64,000 nucleotides of DNA from Pseudomonas izuensis (GTDB lineage: Bacteria > Pseudomonadota > Gammaproteobacteria > Pseudomonadales > Pseudomonadaceae): contig NZ_WTFT01000029.1 in NCBI RefSeq assembly GCF_009861505.1, positions 1-64,000 on the forward strand. Reading direction: 5' to 3'. Under the pieces are notes generated by a model. It was not told the origin of the DNA. It was given only the letters and a program-made list of their open reading frames with translations, and made no database searches. The position numbers and the translations under genes are program-made. The number at the start of each line of letters is the position of its first letter. Position 1 is the stretch's first letter. Shown in pieces: positions 26,009 through 34,640 of the stretch.

Positions 26009-27595
26009 TTAGAACACCACACCCTGGCTACGCAGGTAATCGTCATAGGTGCCGCTGAAGTCGGTCACGCCGTTAGGGCTCAACTCGATGATGCGGGTGG
26101 CCAGGGACGATACGAACTCACGGTCGTGGCTGACGAAGATCAGCGTGCCCGGGTAGTTCTCCAGCGCCAGGTTCAGCGCCTCGATGGATTCCATGTCCAG
26201 GTGGTTGGTCGGTTCGTCCATCACCAGTACGTTCGGTTTTTGCAGGATAAGCTTGCCGAACAGCATGCGCCCTTGCTCACCACCGGAGATGACCTTGACC
26301 GACTTGAGGATCTCGTCGTTGGAGAACAGCATGCGGCCCAGGGTGCCACGAATGATCTGCTCGCCCTGGGTCCACTGGCCCATCCAGTCAAACAGGCTGA
26401 CGTCGTCTTCGAAGTCATGGGCATGGTCCTGGGCGTAGTAGCCCAGCTCCGCGCTTTCGGTCCACTTCACGGAGCCGGCGTCCGGGGTCAGTTCGCCCAT
26501 CAGCGTACGCAGCAAGGTGGTCTTGCCGATACCGTTCGGGCCGATGATCGCCACGCGCTCGCCGGCTTCGACGGTAAAGCTGAAGTTCTTGAACAGGGTC
26601 TTGCCGTCGAAGCCCTTGGACATCTGCTCGATGGTCACGGCCTGGCGGTGCAGCTTCTTGGTCTGTTCGAAACGGATGAACGGGCTTACGCGGCTCGACG
26701 GCTTGACTTCGGCCAGCTGGATCTTGTCGATCTGCTTGGCGCGGGAGGTGGCCTGCTTGGCTTTCGAGGCGTTGGCCGAGAAGCGGCTGACGAACGTTTG
26801 CAGTTCGGCAATCTGGGCTTTCTTCTTGGCGTTGTCCGACAGCAGTTGCTCGCGGGACTGGGTCGCCGCGGTCATGTACTCGTCATAGTTGCCCGGGAAC
26901 AGGCGCAGCTCACCGTAGTCCAGGTCGGCCATGTGGGTGCAGACGCTGTTGAGGAAGTGACGGTCGTGGGAAATGATGATCATGGTGCTGTTACGCACGG
27001 TGAGAATCGATTCCAGCCAGCGAATGGTGTTGATGTCCAGGTGGTTGGTCGGTTCGTCGAGCAACAGCACTTCCGGATCGGAGAACAGTGCCTGGGCCAG
27101 CAATACCCGCAGTTTCCAGCCCGGAGCCACTTCGGACATCGGGCCGAAATGCTGTTCCAGAGGAATGCCCAGGCCCAGCAGCAGCTCACCGGCACGGGAT
27201 TCGGCGGTGTAGCCGTCCATCTCGGCGAACTCGGTTTCCAGCTCGGCCACGGCCATGCCATCTTCTTCGCTCATTTCCGGCAGCGAATAGATGCGGTCGC
27301 GCTCGGCCTTGACCTTCCACAGCTCTTCGTGACCCATGATCACGGTGTCGATCACGGTGAATTCTTCGTAGGCGAACTGGTCCTGACGCAATTTACCCAG
27401 GCGTACGTTCGGCTCGAGCATGACCTGGCCACCGGAGGGCTCGAGGTCACCGCCGAGAATTTTCATGAACGTCGACTTACCGCAACCGTTGGCGCCGATC
27501 AAGCCATAACGGTTGCCACCGTTGAACTTGACCGAAACGTTTTCGAAAAGCGGCTTGGCGCCGAACTGCATCGTGATGTTAGCTGTAGAAATCAA
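26009..27595 (-). CDS. ybiT: ABC-F ATPase, YbiT-type
   Basis: 528 residues with two ABC domains and no membrane part. Walker A GANGCGKST and GPNGIGKTT; signatures in the EVAPGWKLRVLLAQALF and ISGGEQGRMLFGKL regions; Walker B LLLDEPTNHLD and LVMDEPTNHLD. The N-terminus (ITMQFGAKPLFENVSVKFNG) is very close to E. coli YbiT. ABC-F proteins act on the ribosome E site. The start is TTG at 27595 with AGGA seven bases before it. Confidence 0.92.
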   Translation of the reverse strand: MISTANITMQFGAKPLFENVSVKFNGGNRYGLIGANGCGKSTFMKILGGDLEPSGGQVMLEPNVRLGKLRQDQFAYEEFTVIDTVIMGHEELWKVKAERDRIYSLPEMSEEDGMAVAELETEFAEMDGYTAESRAGELLLGLGIPLEQHFGPMSEVAPGWKLRVLLAQALFSDPEVLLLDEPTNHLDINTIRWLESILTVRNSTMIIISHDRHFLNSVCTHMADLDYGELRLFPGNYDEYMTAATQSREQLLSDNAKKKAQIAELQTFVSRFSANASKAKQATSRAKQIDKIQLAEVKPSSRVSPFIRFEQTKKLHRQAVTIEQMSKGFDGKTLFKNFSFTVEAGERVAIIGPNGIGKTTLLRTLMGELTPDAGSVKWTESAELGYYAQDHAHDFEDDVSLFDWMGQWTQGEQIIRGTLGRMLFSNDEILKSVKVISGGEQGRMLFGKLILQKPNVLVMDEPTNHLDMESIEALNLALENYPGTLIFVSHDREFVSSLATRIIELSPNGVTDFSGTYDDYLRSQGVVF

Positions 27596-28074
27596 AGGTT
27601 TTTCCTGCGAAGCATTCAGAGTAGCTAGGGTGCGGCAGTACCGAATCAGTACCCGTTTCCACGATTCGGATCACGGGATATGCATCCCGGTCAGAAGCGG
27701 AAGTTCCATCTGGCAATAAGTGGACAGCTGCATGTGGAGCGCTTGGCCCGAGTCGAAGTGCGCTGAGGCCGGGGTCATTCCCGTCATCAACCAAGGGGGG
27801 CGCGTAAAGTTTGGCGGCGATTGTACTGGTCTGGCTCTTTAAACGATAGGGCAATGAGGCCGCGGTGATGCATTGGTCGTTACGGCGAACACATTTTCAC
27901 CGTTTCAGGTTAACTATTGGTTACAAACTATGGCTAAAATGCCATCTTTCTCTGATGCCGGGATACGGCATCGGCTCAAGGATGGCCGCCCGGACCACTG
28001 TTTCGTTTGCAGACGCTGCACAAGACCCGCAGACCATGGGTGGGCAGGGGGCGCAGGTTGTTTACTTCTGACGT
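27596..28074. other. Intergenic region, no convincing gene
   Basis: 479 bp between divergent ybiT and lpxO. Short frames occur on both strands (for example from 27930), but their codon use and composition do not look coding. The region must hold both promoters; I could not place them. An inverted GATGCCGGGATACGGCATC lies near 27953-27972. Confidence 0.4.
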
Positions 28075-28986
28075 GTGACGATTTCCGTGAAAATCATCAT
28101 TGCCACTCTCTACGTTGTATCCATCGCGTATGTACACCTGCGTGGTCACGTGCGCCACAAGCTGCGCCGCCAGCTAAGCGATCATTCGACCTTTCTGGCG
28201 CCGATCAATTGCTTCCTTTATCTGTTTTCGAAGATCCCCAACAAGCCTTTTCTCGATCCGGCGGATTTTCCCGACTTGAGGCCGTTGCAAAGCCATTGGG
28301 AAGAAATCCGCGCCGAAGGCCAGAATCTATTGCGGGCCGGTGAGATCAAGCGCTCGAATCAGTACGACGATGTCGGCTTCAACTCGTTTTTCAAGACCGG
28401 CTGGAAGCGCTTCTACCTCAAGTGGTACGGCGACAGCCACCCATCGGCGATGAAGCTCTGCCCGCGCACCACCGAACTGGTACAGGGCATCGGCTCGATC
28501 AAGGCGGCGATGTTCGCCGAGTTGCCACCGGGTTCCAGGCTGGTGCGTCACCGTGACCCGTATGCCGGTTCCTACCGCTATCACCTGGGCCTGGAAACGC
28601 CCAACGATGCGGGCTGCTACATCAACGTCGATGGCCAGAACTACCACTGGCGTGACGGTGAAGCGGTGATGTTCGACGAGACCTACATTCATTACGCCGA
28701 GAACACCACGGAGCAAAACCGCATCATTTTGTTCTGCGATGTCGAGCGCCCAATGAAATATCGCTGGGCGGCAGCGTTCAATGGCTGGTTCAGCCGCACC
28801 GTGATGTCGGCCGCGGGCGCGCCGAACGAGGCGGGTGACAAGACCGGCAGCATCAATCGCCTGTTCAGCAGGATCTACAGGATTCGCCTGCGCGGCAAAG
28901 AGCTGAAAAAGCGCAATCGCAAGCTCTATTACCTGGAAAAGTGGGCGATTTTTGGTGGTTTGCTGGCGATTTTCGTCCTGATCTGA
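28075..28986 (+). CDS. lpxO: Lipid A 2-hydroxylase LpxO-like (Asp/Asn beta-hydroxylase family)
   Basis: 303 residues, GTG start at 28075. A hydrophobic N-terminal segment (IIIATLYVVSIAYVHL) and a C-terminal one (WAIFGGLLAIFVLI) suggest inner-membrane anchoring. The Fe/2-oxoglutarate site is visible: His159-Arg-Asp161 in LVRHRDPYAG and His206 in ETYIHYAENTTEQNRI. LpxO adds a 2-hydroxyl to lipid A acyl chains in Pseudomonas and Salmonella. Which acyl chain this copy uses cannot be read. Confidence 0.88.
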   Translation: MTISVKIIIATLYVVSIAYVHLRGHVRHKLRRQLSDHSTFLAPINCFLYLFSKIPNKPFLDPADFPDLRPLQSHWEEIRAEGQNLLRAGEIKRSNQYDDVGFNSFFKTGWKRFYLKWYGDSHPSAMKLCPRTTELVQGIGSIKAAMFAELPPGSRLVRHRDPYAGSYRYHLGLETPNDAGCYINVDGQNYHWRDGEAVMFDETYIHYAENTTEQNRIILFCDVERPMKYRWAAAFNGWFSRTVMSAAGAPNEAGDKTGSINRLFSRIYRIRLRGKELKKRNRKLYYLEKWAIFGGLLAIFVLI

Positions 28987-29005
28987 GAAGTGTTTCAGGG
29001 CCGCT

Positions 29006-29096
29006 GATGCCATCGCGGGCAAGTCGAATCGTCGCACCGCCGCTCCCACAGGGTTTGTGTAGTTCCTGTTGGAGCGGGCTTGCCCGCGATGGGGGC
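29006..29096. repeat. REPIN, degenerate left half
   Basis: Left half CATCGCGGGCAAGTCGAATCG..CCGCTCCCACAGG is interrupted; right arm TTGGAGCGGGCTTGCCCGCG is intact. Between lpxO and ku (convergent). Confidence 0.7.
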
Positions 29097-29111
29097 GCAA
29101 CGTTCAGCACA

Positions 29112-29972
29112 TCACTTGCTGACTTTCTTCCTTGGCGCAGGTTTGCTTGCCGCTTTGGGCTTGGATACTGGCTTACCTGCTCCCTTGCCCCCCAGACTGC
29201 GCTTGAGCAACTCGGTCAAATCAATCACATCCGCCGTCTTACGGGCCTCTTCTTCCGTACCCGTTTCAACATCCTCGATCTTGCCTTCATGGGCCTTCTT
29301 GTCGACCAGCGCCATGATCTTGTCTTCGAACTCATCCCGATAATCATCCGGCGACCACTCGGCGCTCATGTCCTGCACCAGGCGCTTGGCCATGTCCAGT
29401 TCGCCTTTGGCCAGTTCGGCCTTGGTCACGTCCGGTCCCAGCGCCAGCTCATCAAGGCTGCGTACCTCCGCCGGCCAGCGCAGTTTCACCAGCACCAGGG
29501 CCGATTCCATGGGCATCAAGGCGGCGAGATACTGACGGGTATGCAGCACCACGCGGGCCAGGGCGACTTTGTTGGTTTTTGAGAGGGTTTCACGCAAGAG
29601 CGCATAAACCTTGCCGCCGCGTTTATCCGGCGCGAGGTAATAAGGCGTGTCGATGTTCTGCAACGGAATCTGATCACTGTCGACAAAGGAAAAGATATCG
29701 ATGGTCTGGGTCGACAGCGGATGCGCCGAGCGGATTTCCTCTTCGCTGAGCACGACGTACCGGCCTTTTTCGTAGGCGACACCCTTGACGATGTGCTCCT
29801 TGGTAACTTCCTTGCCGGTGACCTTGTTAACGCGCTTGTAGCCCACCGGCTCCATGCTGCGGCTATCGAGCCAGTCGAAGTCGACCCCTTGCGAGGACGT
29901 CGCCGAGACCAGTGCGACGGGGATATGCACCAACCCGAAACTGATTGCACCTTTCCAGATTGCCCGCGCCAT
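29112..29972 (-). CDS. ku: Ku protein (non-homologous end joining)
   Basis: 286 residues from ATG at 29972, reading MARAIWKGAISFGLVHIPVA, the standard start of bacterial Ku. The core beta-barrel (YVVLSEEEIRSAHP, IPLQNIDTPYYLAPDKRG) and the Lys/Ala/Pro-rich C-terminal tail (GAGKPVSKPKAASKPAPRKK) are present; the tail is thought to bind DNA. Ku dimers thread onto broken ends and recruit LigD. No ligD is in this window. Confidence 0.95.
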   Translation of the reverse strand: MARAIWKGAISFGLVHIPVALVSATSSQGVDFDWLDSRSMEPVGYKRVNKVTGKEVTKEHIVKGVAYEKGRYVVLSEEEIRSAHPLSTQTIDIFSFVDSDQIPLQNIDTPYYLAPDKRGGKVYALLRETLSKTNKVALARVVLHTRQYLAALMPMESALVLVKLRWPAEVRSLDELALGPDVTKAELAKGELDMAKRLVQDMSAEWSPDDYRDEFEDKIMALVDKKAHEGKIEDVETGTEEEARKTADVIDLTELLKRSLGGKGAGKPVSKPKAASKPAPRKKVSK

Positions 29973-30164
29973 GGTCGTGTTCTCGAAAGTGATGTTCAGG
30001 TGACCTGCGGCTGCGCGCAAAAGTTTCAGCGGCCTGCAGCCCTTCCGGGGCAGGGGATCAACTTCGTGTTACATCTCGCCCTGGAGGTTTTGGTTAACAA
30101 ATCCGAGCCCTGGGCGTAGCGTGTTATCGAAGACCTTGAACACGCCCACGTCGAGAGGCACCCC

Positions 30165-30521
30165 ATGAACCGATGCATACCCGGCCTCATTCTGTTGGCC
30201 TTGAGCGGCGTTTTGGGCCAGTGGGTCCAGGCGCAGGACATTTCGGCGCAATCACCCTTGCAGGTCGCCCAGAGCTTGCCGAACAGCGGCAACAACAATC
30301 CGTACAACAGCCCGATCCGCCGTGCCAACCCCAACAGCATGCAGGGCACGCAACCTGCCGCCCCGGCCATACGTGGCCCGAACACTGTGCCGGTGCCGCG
30401 GCCGCCGACCCTGGATAACGGCGGCATTGGCAATCGCTATCCCCAGAGTCAATCAGTGCCCGCCAATCCACCCAAGTTTCTCCCTAACCCACCTGTTCGA
30501 GATCCAGACACCAGTAATTGA
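30165..30521 (+). CDS. Small secreted Asn/Pro-rich protein
   Basis: 118 residues. Signal peptide MNRCIPGLILLALSGVLGQW..QA. The mature part is disordered-looking, rich in Pro, Asn, Gln and Arg (NNNPYNSPIRRANPNSMQGT, PVPRPPTLDNGG). The start has AGAGGCACCCC upstream. It lies 50 bp before the sugar dehydrogenase gene on the same strand. Function unknown. Confidence 0.7.
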   Translation: MNRCIPGLILLALSGVLGQWVQAQDISAQSPLQVAQSLPNSGNNNPYNSPIRRANPNSMQGTQPAAPAIRGPNTVPVPRPPTLDNGGIGNRYPQSQSVPANPPKFLPNPPVRDPDTSN

Positions 30522-30571
30522 GTGACAGGCAACCGTCCGGTCACACATTCCCATGACAATAGGAACCGTGC

Positions 30572-31735
30572 ATGTTGCGACCAGCTCTCCTGAAGCCCCT
30601 CCTGGCCACTGTCTGCGCCAGCACCTGTCTGATCGCCACACTGTCTGCCCTGGCGGGTCCTTCCCGGGACTTGGACAGCGAACAGGGCACCCTGGAGGTC
30701 ACGCCGATTGCCCGGGGACTGGAACATCCCTGGGCGCTGGCGTTTCTTCCTGACCGCAAGGGCATGCTGGTGACTGAGCGGCCCGGCAACCTGCGAGTCG
30801 TGACCGCCGACGGCAAACTGTCTGCGCCCATCAACGGCGTACCAAAGGTCTGGGCCAAAGGGCAGGGTGGTTTGCTGGATGTGGCGTTGTCACCGGATTT
30901 CAAGCAGGACCGCACGCTCTATCTGTCGTACGCCGAAGGTGGCGGTCAGGGTGATAAGGCCGGCACTGCCGTCGGCCGTGGACAGTTGTCCGAGGACCTG
31001 ACGAACCTGAAGAATTTCACGGTGATTTTCCGCCAGGAACCCAAGTTGTCGGTCGGCAACCACTTTGGTTCGCGACTGGTGTTCGACCGCGAGGGATATC
31101 TGTTCATTACTTTGGGCGAAAACAACGATCGCCCGACTGCCCAGGACCTCGACAAGCTTCAAGGCAAGATCGTGCGGATCTATCCGGATGGCAAGGTGCC
31201 GGACGACAACCCCTTTGTCGGCCGTGCCGGCGTACGTCCCGAGATCTGGGCCTACGGCGTTCGCAATCCGCAAGGCGCAGCGCTCAACCCCTGGACCGGC
31301 ATCCTTTGGGAAAACGAGCACGGTCCCCGCGGCGGTGACGAGGTCAACATCATTGAGCGCGGGAAGAATTACGGCTGGCCGCTGGCCACCCATGGCATCG
31401 ACTATTCCGGGCAGCCGATTCCGGAAGCCCACGGCAAAACCGCCGAGGGCACCGTCGGGCCACGCCATGTCTGGGAAAAATCCCCCGGCTTGAGTGGCAT
31501 GGCGTTCTACGACGGCGATCGCTTCAAGGCCTGGCAGCACAACGCATTCATCGGCGCGCTGGTGACCCAGGAATTGATCCGCCTGCAATTCGACGGCGAC
31601 AAGGTCGTTCACGAAGAGCGCTTGCTGGGTGAACTGGGCAAGCGCATTCGCGATGTACGGCAAGGGCCGGATGGGTATTTGTACGTGTTGACCGATGAAG
31701 AAGATGGGGGGCTTTTTAAAGTAGGCCTGAAATAA
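30572..31735 (+). CDS. Soluble PQQ-type aldose sugar dehydrogenase
   Basis: 387 residues. Signal peptide to about residue 28 (..IATLSALA). The beta-propeller of the GDH-B/YliI family is seen: GLEHPWALAFLPDRKGMLVT, RLVFDREGYLFITLGEN, WAYGVRNPQGAALNPWTG, WENEHGPRGGDEVNII and KNYGWPLATHGIDYSG. It should oxidise aldose sugars in the periplasm using PQQ and Ca2+. Substrate not assigned. Confidence 0.9.
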   Translation: MLRPALLKPLLATVCASTCLIATLSALAGPSRDLDSEQGTLEVTPIARGLEHPWALAFLPDRKGMLVTERPGNLRVVTADGKLSAPINGVPKVWAKGQGGLLDVALSPDFKQDRTLYLSYAEGGGQGDKAGTAVGRGQLSEDLTNLKNFTVIFRQEPKLSVGNHFGSRLVFDREGYLFITLGENNDRPTAQDLDKLQGKIVRIYPDGKVPDDNPFVGRAGVRPEIWAYGVRNPQGAALNPWTGILWENEHGPRGGDEVNIIERGKNYGWPLATHGIDYSGQPIPEAHGKTAEGTVGPRHVWEKSPGLSGMAFYDGDRFKAWQHNAFIGALVTQELIRLQFDGDKVVHEERLLGELGKRIRDVRQGPDGYLYVLTDEEDGGLFKVGLK

Positions 31736-31740
31736 AACAA

Positions 31741-31869
31741 ACCTGTGGCGAGGGGATTCATCCCCGTTGGGCCGCGAAGCGGCCCCAAGCACTCTTTCAG
31801 GCAAATCGTGCAAAACAGGTCTTGCGACGGCTGCGCCGCCGAACGGGGATGAATCCCCTCGCCACAGGT
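31741..31869. repeat. 28-bp perfect inverted repeat, second REP family
   Basis: Arms 31741-31768 and 31842-31869 are exact complements (ACCTGTGGCGAGGGGATTCA..). The inside holds a further GGCCGCGAAGCGGCC hairpin. The sequence differs from the GTAGGAGCGAGC elements elsewhere in the window. Placed between the convergent sugar dehydrogenase and the GNAT/C39 gene, it touches the latter's stop codon and could end both transcripts. Confidence 0.85.
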
Positions 31870-32966
31870 CAGGGTCGACGGTAGAGAATCACCGCCGCCC
31901 GCAACTTGTCCCGCCCGAAGCTGCACATCTTCTCGAACTCCCCATGGCTGACCGGCAGATGCTGGCAGTCCATGGCCTGGCGATGCTGACTGTGGTCCAC
32001 ATCGGGATCGTGCAGGTAGACAAAGTCGGCGTCGCAGTCGGTGACGATCACCCAGTGCGGCGACTTGGAGCGGGTCAGGCGATAGCTGCTGATCAGCACC
32101 AACGGCTGCCCACCATGCTCCAGCAGTTGCGGCAGATTCAGTGGCCCGCCAATCTCACGCTCGACGTCACTGGCAAGCAGCTGCGCGGTGAACTCCTCGT
32201 GCACCAGGCGCATTACGTCTTTTTTATGCTCGTCCCGTACCCCGTCGAGGAACAACGGCCCGAGCATGCTCAGTTGCAGGCGCACCCGAAACCCGCGGCG
32301 CCAGGCAGCCAGTGCCAGACCCTGGGGGCTGCAACCCCCGTGGCCGGAGGTCATGAATACGGTGGTTGCCTCGCGCCAGATCTGCAGTTCTTCGCGACGC
32401 TCCAGCAACCGGTCCCGTTGCAGCGCGCCCATGGCCATGAGCAGGCACGCCGGGCCGCAGGTGAATTCGGTGGTCTGTGGGTAGTAAGGCACTTGAATGT
32501 TGCGCGAGTCGCGGTGCTGGAGGATGCGCTTTTCCAGGCGCAGGGCATCGGCATGGTCCTGGTAATAGTCGTGAATCAGGGCGAAGCGTCGGTAACCGTT
32601 GCGCTCATACAGGGCGATCGCCGCCGGATTATCGATACGCACTTCAAGCCGCAAATAGGCACAATCATGTTCCAGGGCACTGGCTTCGACACGATCGAGC
32701 AACTGCTTGCCCAAGCCATTGCCGCGAGCCTGGGCCGCGATGGCAATCGAATACAGGCGCGCCAGTGATGTACCCCGATGGAACAGCACCAGGGCATAAC
32801 CCAACAAATCCTCACCGCGCTGGGCCACCAGCAGTTGGCCGTGGGCGCGGCTGATCATCCATTGAAAGTTGCGGCTGTTGAGTCGATCGGTGGTGAAGCA
32901 TTGCTCTTCGAGTTGCAATAGCGCGGGTAAATCTTCCATTACCGCCAAACGAAAAAGCGTATTCAT
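31869..32966 (-). CDS. GNAT acetyltransferase fused to a C39-like cysteine peptidase domain
   Basis: 365 residues from ATG at 32966. Residues 1 to about 155 are a RimI-like GNAT domain (RLYSIAIAAQARGNGLGKQL, AAIALYERNGYRR). From about 165 comes a papain/C39-like domain: Cys170 in EFTCGPACLLMAMGAL, His304 in KSPHWVIVTDCD, and Asp in YLHDPDVD. It is divergent from, and 92 bp from, a RimK-like ligase gene. Such fusions have been linked by comparative genomics to ATP-grasp peptide-modifying ligases; the substrate is unknown. Confidence 0.88.
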   Translation of the reverse strand: MNTLFRLAVMEDLPALLQLEEQCFTTDRLNSRNFQWMISRAHGQLLVAQRGEDLLGYALVLFHRGTSLARLYSIAIAAQARGNGLGKQLLDRVEASALEHDCAYLRLEVRIDNPAAIALYERNGYRRFALIHDYYQDHADALRLEKRILQHRDSRNIQVPYYPQTTEFTCGPACLLMAMGALQRDRLLERREELQIWREATTVFMTSGHGGCSPQGLALAAWRRGFRVRLQLSMLGPLFLDGVRDEHKKDVMRLVHEEFTAQLLASDVEREIGGPLNLPQLLEHGGQPLVLISSYRLTRSKSPHWVIVTDCDADFVYLHDPDVDHSQHRQAMDCQHLPVSHGEFEKMCSFGRDKLRAAVILYRRP

Positions 32967-33058
32967 ATGACCGCCGTAAAAGTTGCGTAACGAAACGGGA
33001 CTTTCGAAAAAGTTCGTGCTTAATAGGAAAGGTCTTGTTCTCCAACGGATCAATCACT
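32967..33058. promoter_or_regulatory. Shared divergent promoter interval
   Basis: 92 bp between the GNAT/C39 gene and the RimK-like gene, A/T-richer than the flanks (TTAATAGGAAAGGTCTTG, TTTCGAAAAAG). Both genes must start here, which suggests joint control. Confidence 0.4.
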
Positions 33059-34633
33059 ATGTCAGCGGTACAAGGTCATTGGCGCGAAGTATCCGAGCAA
33101 ATTTTGCCGACAGCAACTTATTTAAATGACACTAATACAACTTCGAGCCAGTTGATTATCATCGTCGAACGCAAGGAGGACTGGGCTTCCTACTTTCCCA
33201 GCGAGGACATCGTCACGGCCCAGGAATACCTGGAACAAACCCGCGACAATGAGCAGGGCAAGCGTGTGCAGGTCATCAACCTGTGCCGTAGCTACAAGTA
33301 CCTGGGGCATGGTTATTACTGCTCCCTGTTGGCTGAAGCCCGTGGACACAAGGTCATTCCGTCGGTACGAACCATCAGTGAATTGACCCGCAAATCCCTA
33401 TACGGACTGGCACTGGAAGATTTGGACAAAACCCTGGAAAAAGCCCTCAGTCACCATGTTTATAGCGACACTGAAGGTTTTACCCTGACGTTGTATTTCG
33501 GCAAGACCAATATCGAGCCGTTGCAGGATTTGGCTCGGCAGTTATTTGAAGTGTTTGCCTGTCCGATATTGCTGGTTGAGTTTCGCCGAACTAATGGTTG
33601 GCACATCGAAGGTATCAAGTCCGGTGCGCTACACAAGTTGCGCGAAGATCAGGAAGATCAGTTTGCCCACTCCTTTGACAGTTTCAGTCGCAAGATCTGG
33701 CGCATGCCACGTTCACGACGCTTGGCTCGATACGACCTGGCCATCCTGCACGATCCCCAGGAGGCCTTGCCGCCGTCGAATGCCAAGGCACTGGATAACT
33801 TCGTCAGGGTCGGCAGGACGCTGGGCATCGATGTCGAGCTGATTGAGCGCAAGGACTATTCACGAATTGCCGAATACGACGGTTTGTTGATACGCGAGAC
33901 CACCAGCGTCGACAACCATACGTACCGCTTCGCCAAGAAAGCCGAGAGTGAAGGGTTGGTGGTGATGGACGATCCGACGTCGATTCTGCGCTGCACCAAC
34001 AAGGTGTACCTGACCGACCTGCTCAAGAGCCATCAACTGGGCATGCCCGCCACCGAAATCCTCTACAAGGAACGACCGGAAGACTTCGAGCGGGTTGGCG
34101 AGCGCCTGGGGTTTCCGTTGGTGTTGAAAATCCCCGACGGCTGTTTCTCCCGAGGGGTGATCAAGGTTGAAAGCCAGCAGGCCCTGCTCGAAGCGACCGC
34201 CGAATTGTTCGAACATTCGGTGCTGCTGCTGGCGCAAGAGTTCTTCTATACCGAGTACGACTGGCGCATCGGTGTACTCAACCGCAAACCGATCTTTGCC
34301 TGCCAATACTTCATGTCCAAGGGCCATTGGCAAATCTACAACCACAAGGCCAAGGGCCAGGACATCAACGGCGAATGCCGCACCCTGGCAGTTCACGAAG
34401 CGCCGCCTGCGGTGGTGGAGCTGGCGGTCAAAACGGCCAACCTGATCGGCGATGGCCTCTACGGAGTCGACCTGAAGCAATCCGGCGACAAAGTGGTGGT
34501 GATCGAGGTCAACGACAACCCGAACATGGACGCCGGCATCGAAGACGCGTACCTGCAGGACGATCTGTATTCACTGGTGCTGGAAGAGTTCGTTCGCCGC
34601 CTGGAACTCAAACGTCGCGGCCAGGCCTGGTGA
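33059..34633 (+). CDS. RimK-like ATP-grasp ligase with N-terminal RLAN-type domain
   Basis: 524 residues from ATG at 33059. The N-terminal half (about 30-250; IIIVERKEDWASYFPSED, VINLCRSYKYLGHGYYCSLL) fits the domain that precedes some RimK-like ATP-grasps. The C-terminal half is an ATP-grasp: FPLVLKIPDGCFSRGVIKVE (nucleotide loop), LAQEFFYTEYDWRIGVL, and the Mg-binding GVDLKQSGDKVVVIEVNDNP. It should ligate amino acids to a peptide or protein. Partner genes are the divergent GNAT/C39 protein and the CorA-like gene 7 bp downstream. Confidence 0.88.
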   Translation: MSAVQGHWREVSEQILPTATYLNDTNTTSSQLIIIVERKEDWASYFPSEDIVTAQEYLEQTRDNEQGKRVQVINLCRSYKYLGHGYYCSLLAEARGHKVIPSVRTISELTRKSLYGLALEDLDKTLEKALSHHVYSDTEGFTLTLYFGKTNIEPLQDLARQLFEVFACPILLVEFRRTNGWHIEGIKSGALHKLREDQEDQFAHSFDSFSRKIWRMPRSRRLARYDLAILHDPQEALPPSNAKALDNFVRVGRTLGIDVELIERKDYSRIAEYDGLLIRETTSVDNHTYRFAKKAESEGLVVMDDPTSILRCTNKVYLTDLLKSHQLGMPATEILYKERPEDFERVGERLGFPLVLKIPDGCFSRGVIKVESQQALLEATAELFEHSVLLLAQEFFYTEYDWRIGVLNRKPIFACQYFMSKGHWQIYNHKAKGQDINGECRTLAVHEAPPAVVELAVKTANLIGDGLYGVDLKQSGDKVVVIEVNDNPNMDAGIEDAYLQDDLYSLVLEEFVRRLELKRRGQAW

Positions 34634-34640
34634 GCCGACG

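Noticed and set aside
25835..27628. 597-codon open frame on the plus strand
   Set aside because: Antisense of the YbiT-type ABC-F gene, and its start lies in REP DNA. High GC makes long empty frames common here.
27873..28343. 156-codon frame upstream of and overlapping lpxO
   Set aside because: Cys/Arg-rich, no domain, overlaps lpxO in another frame, no ribosome site.
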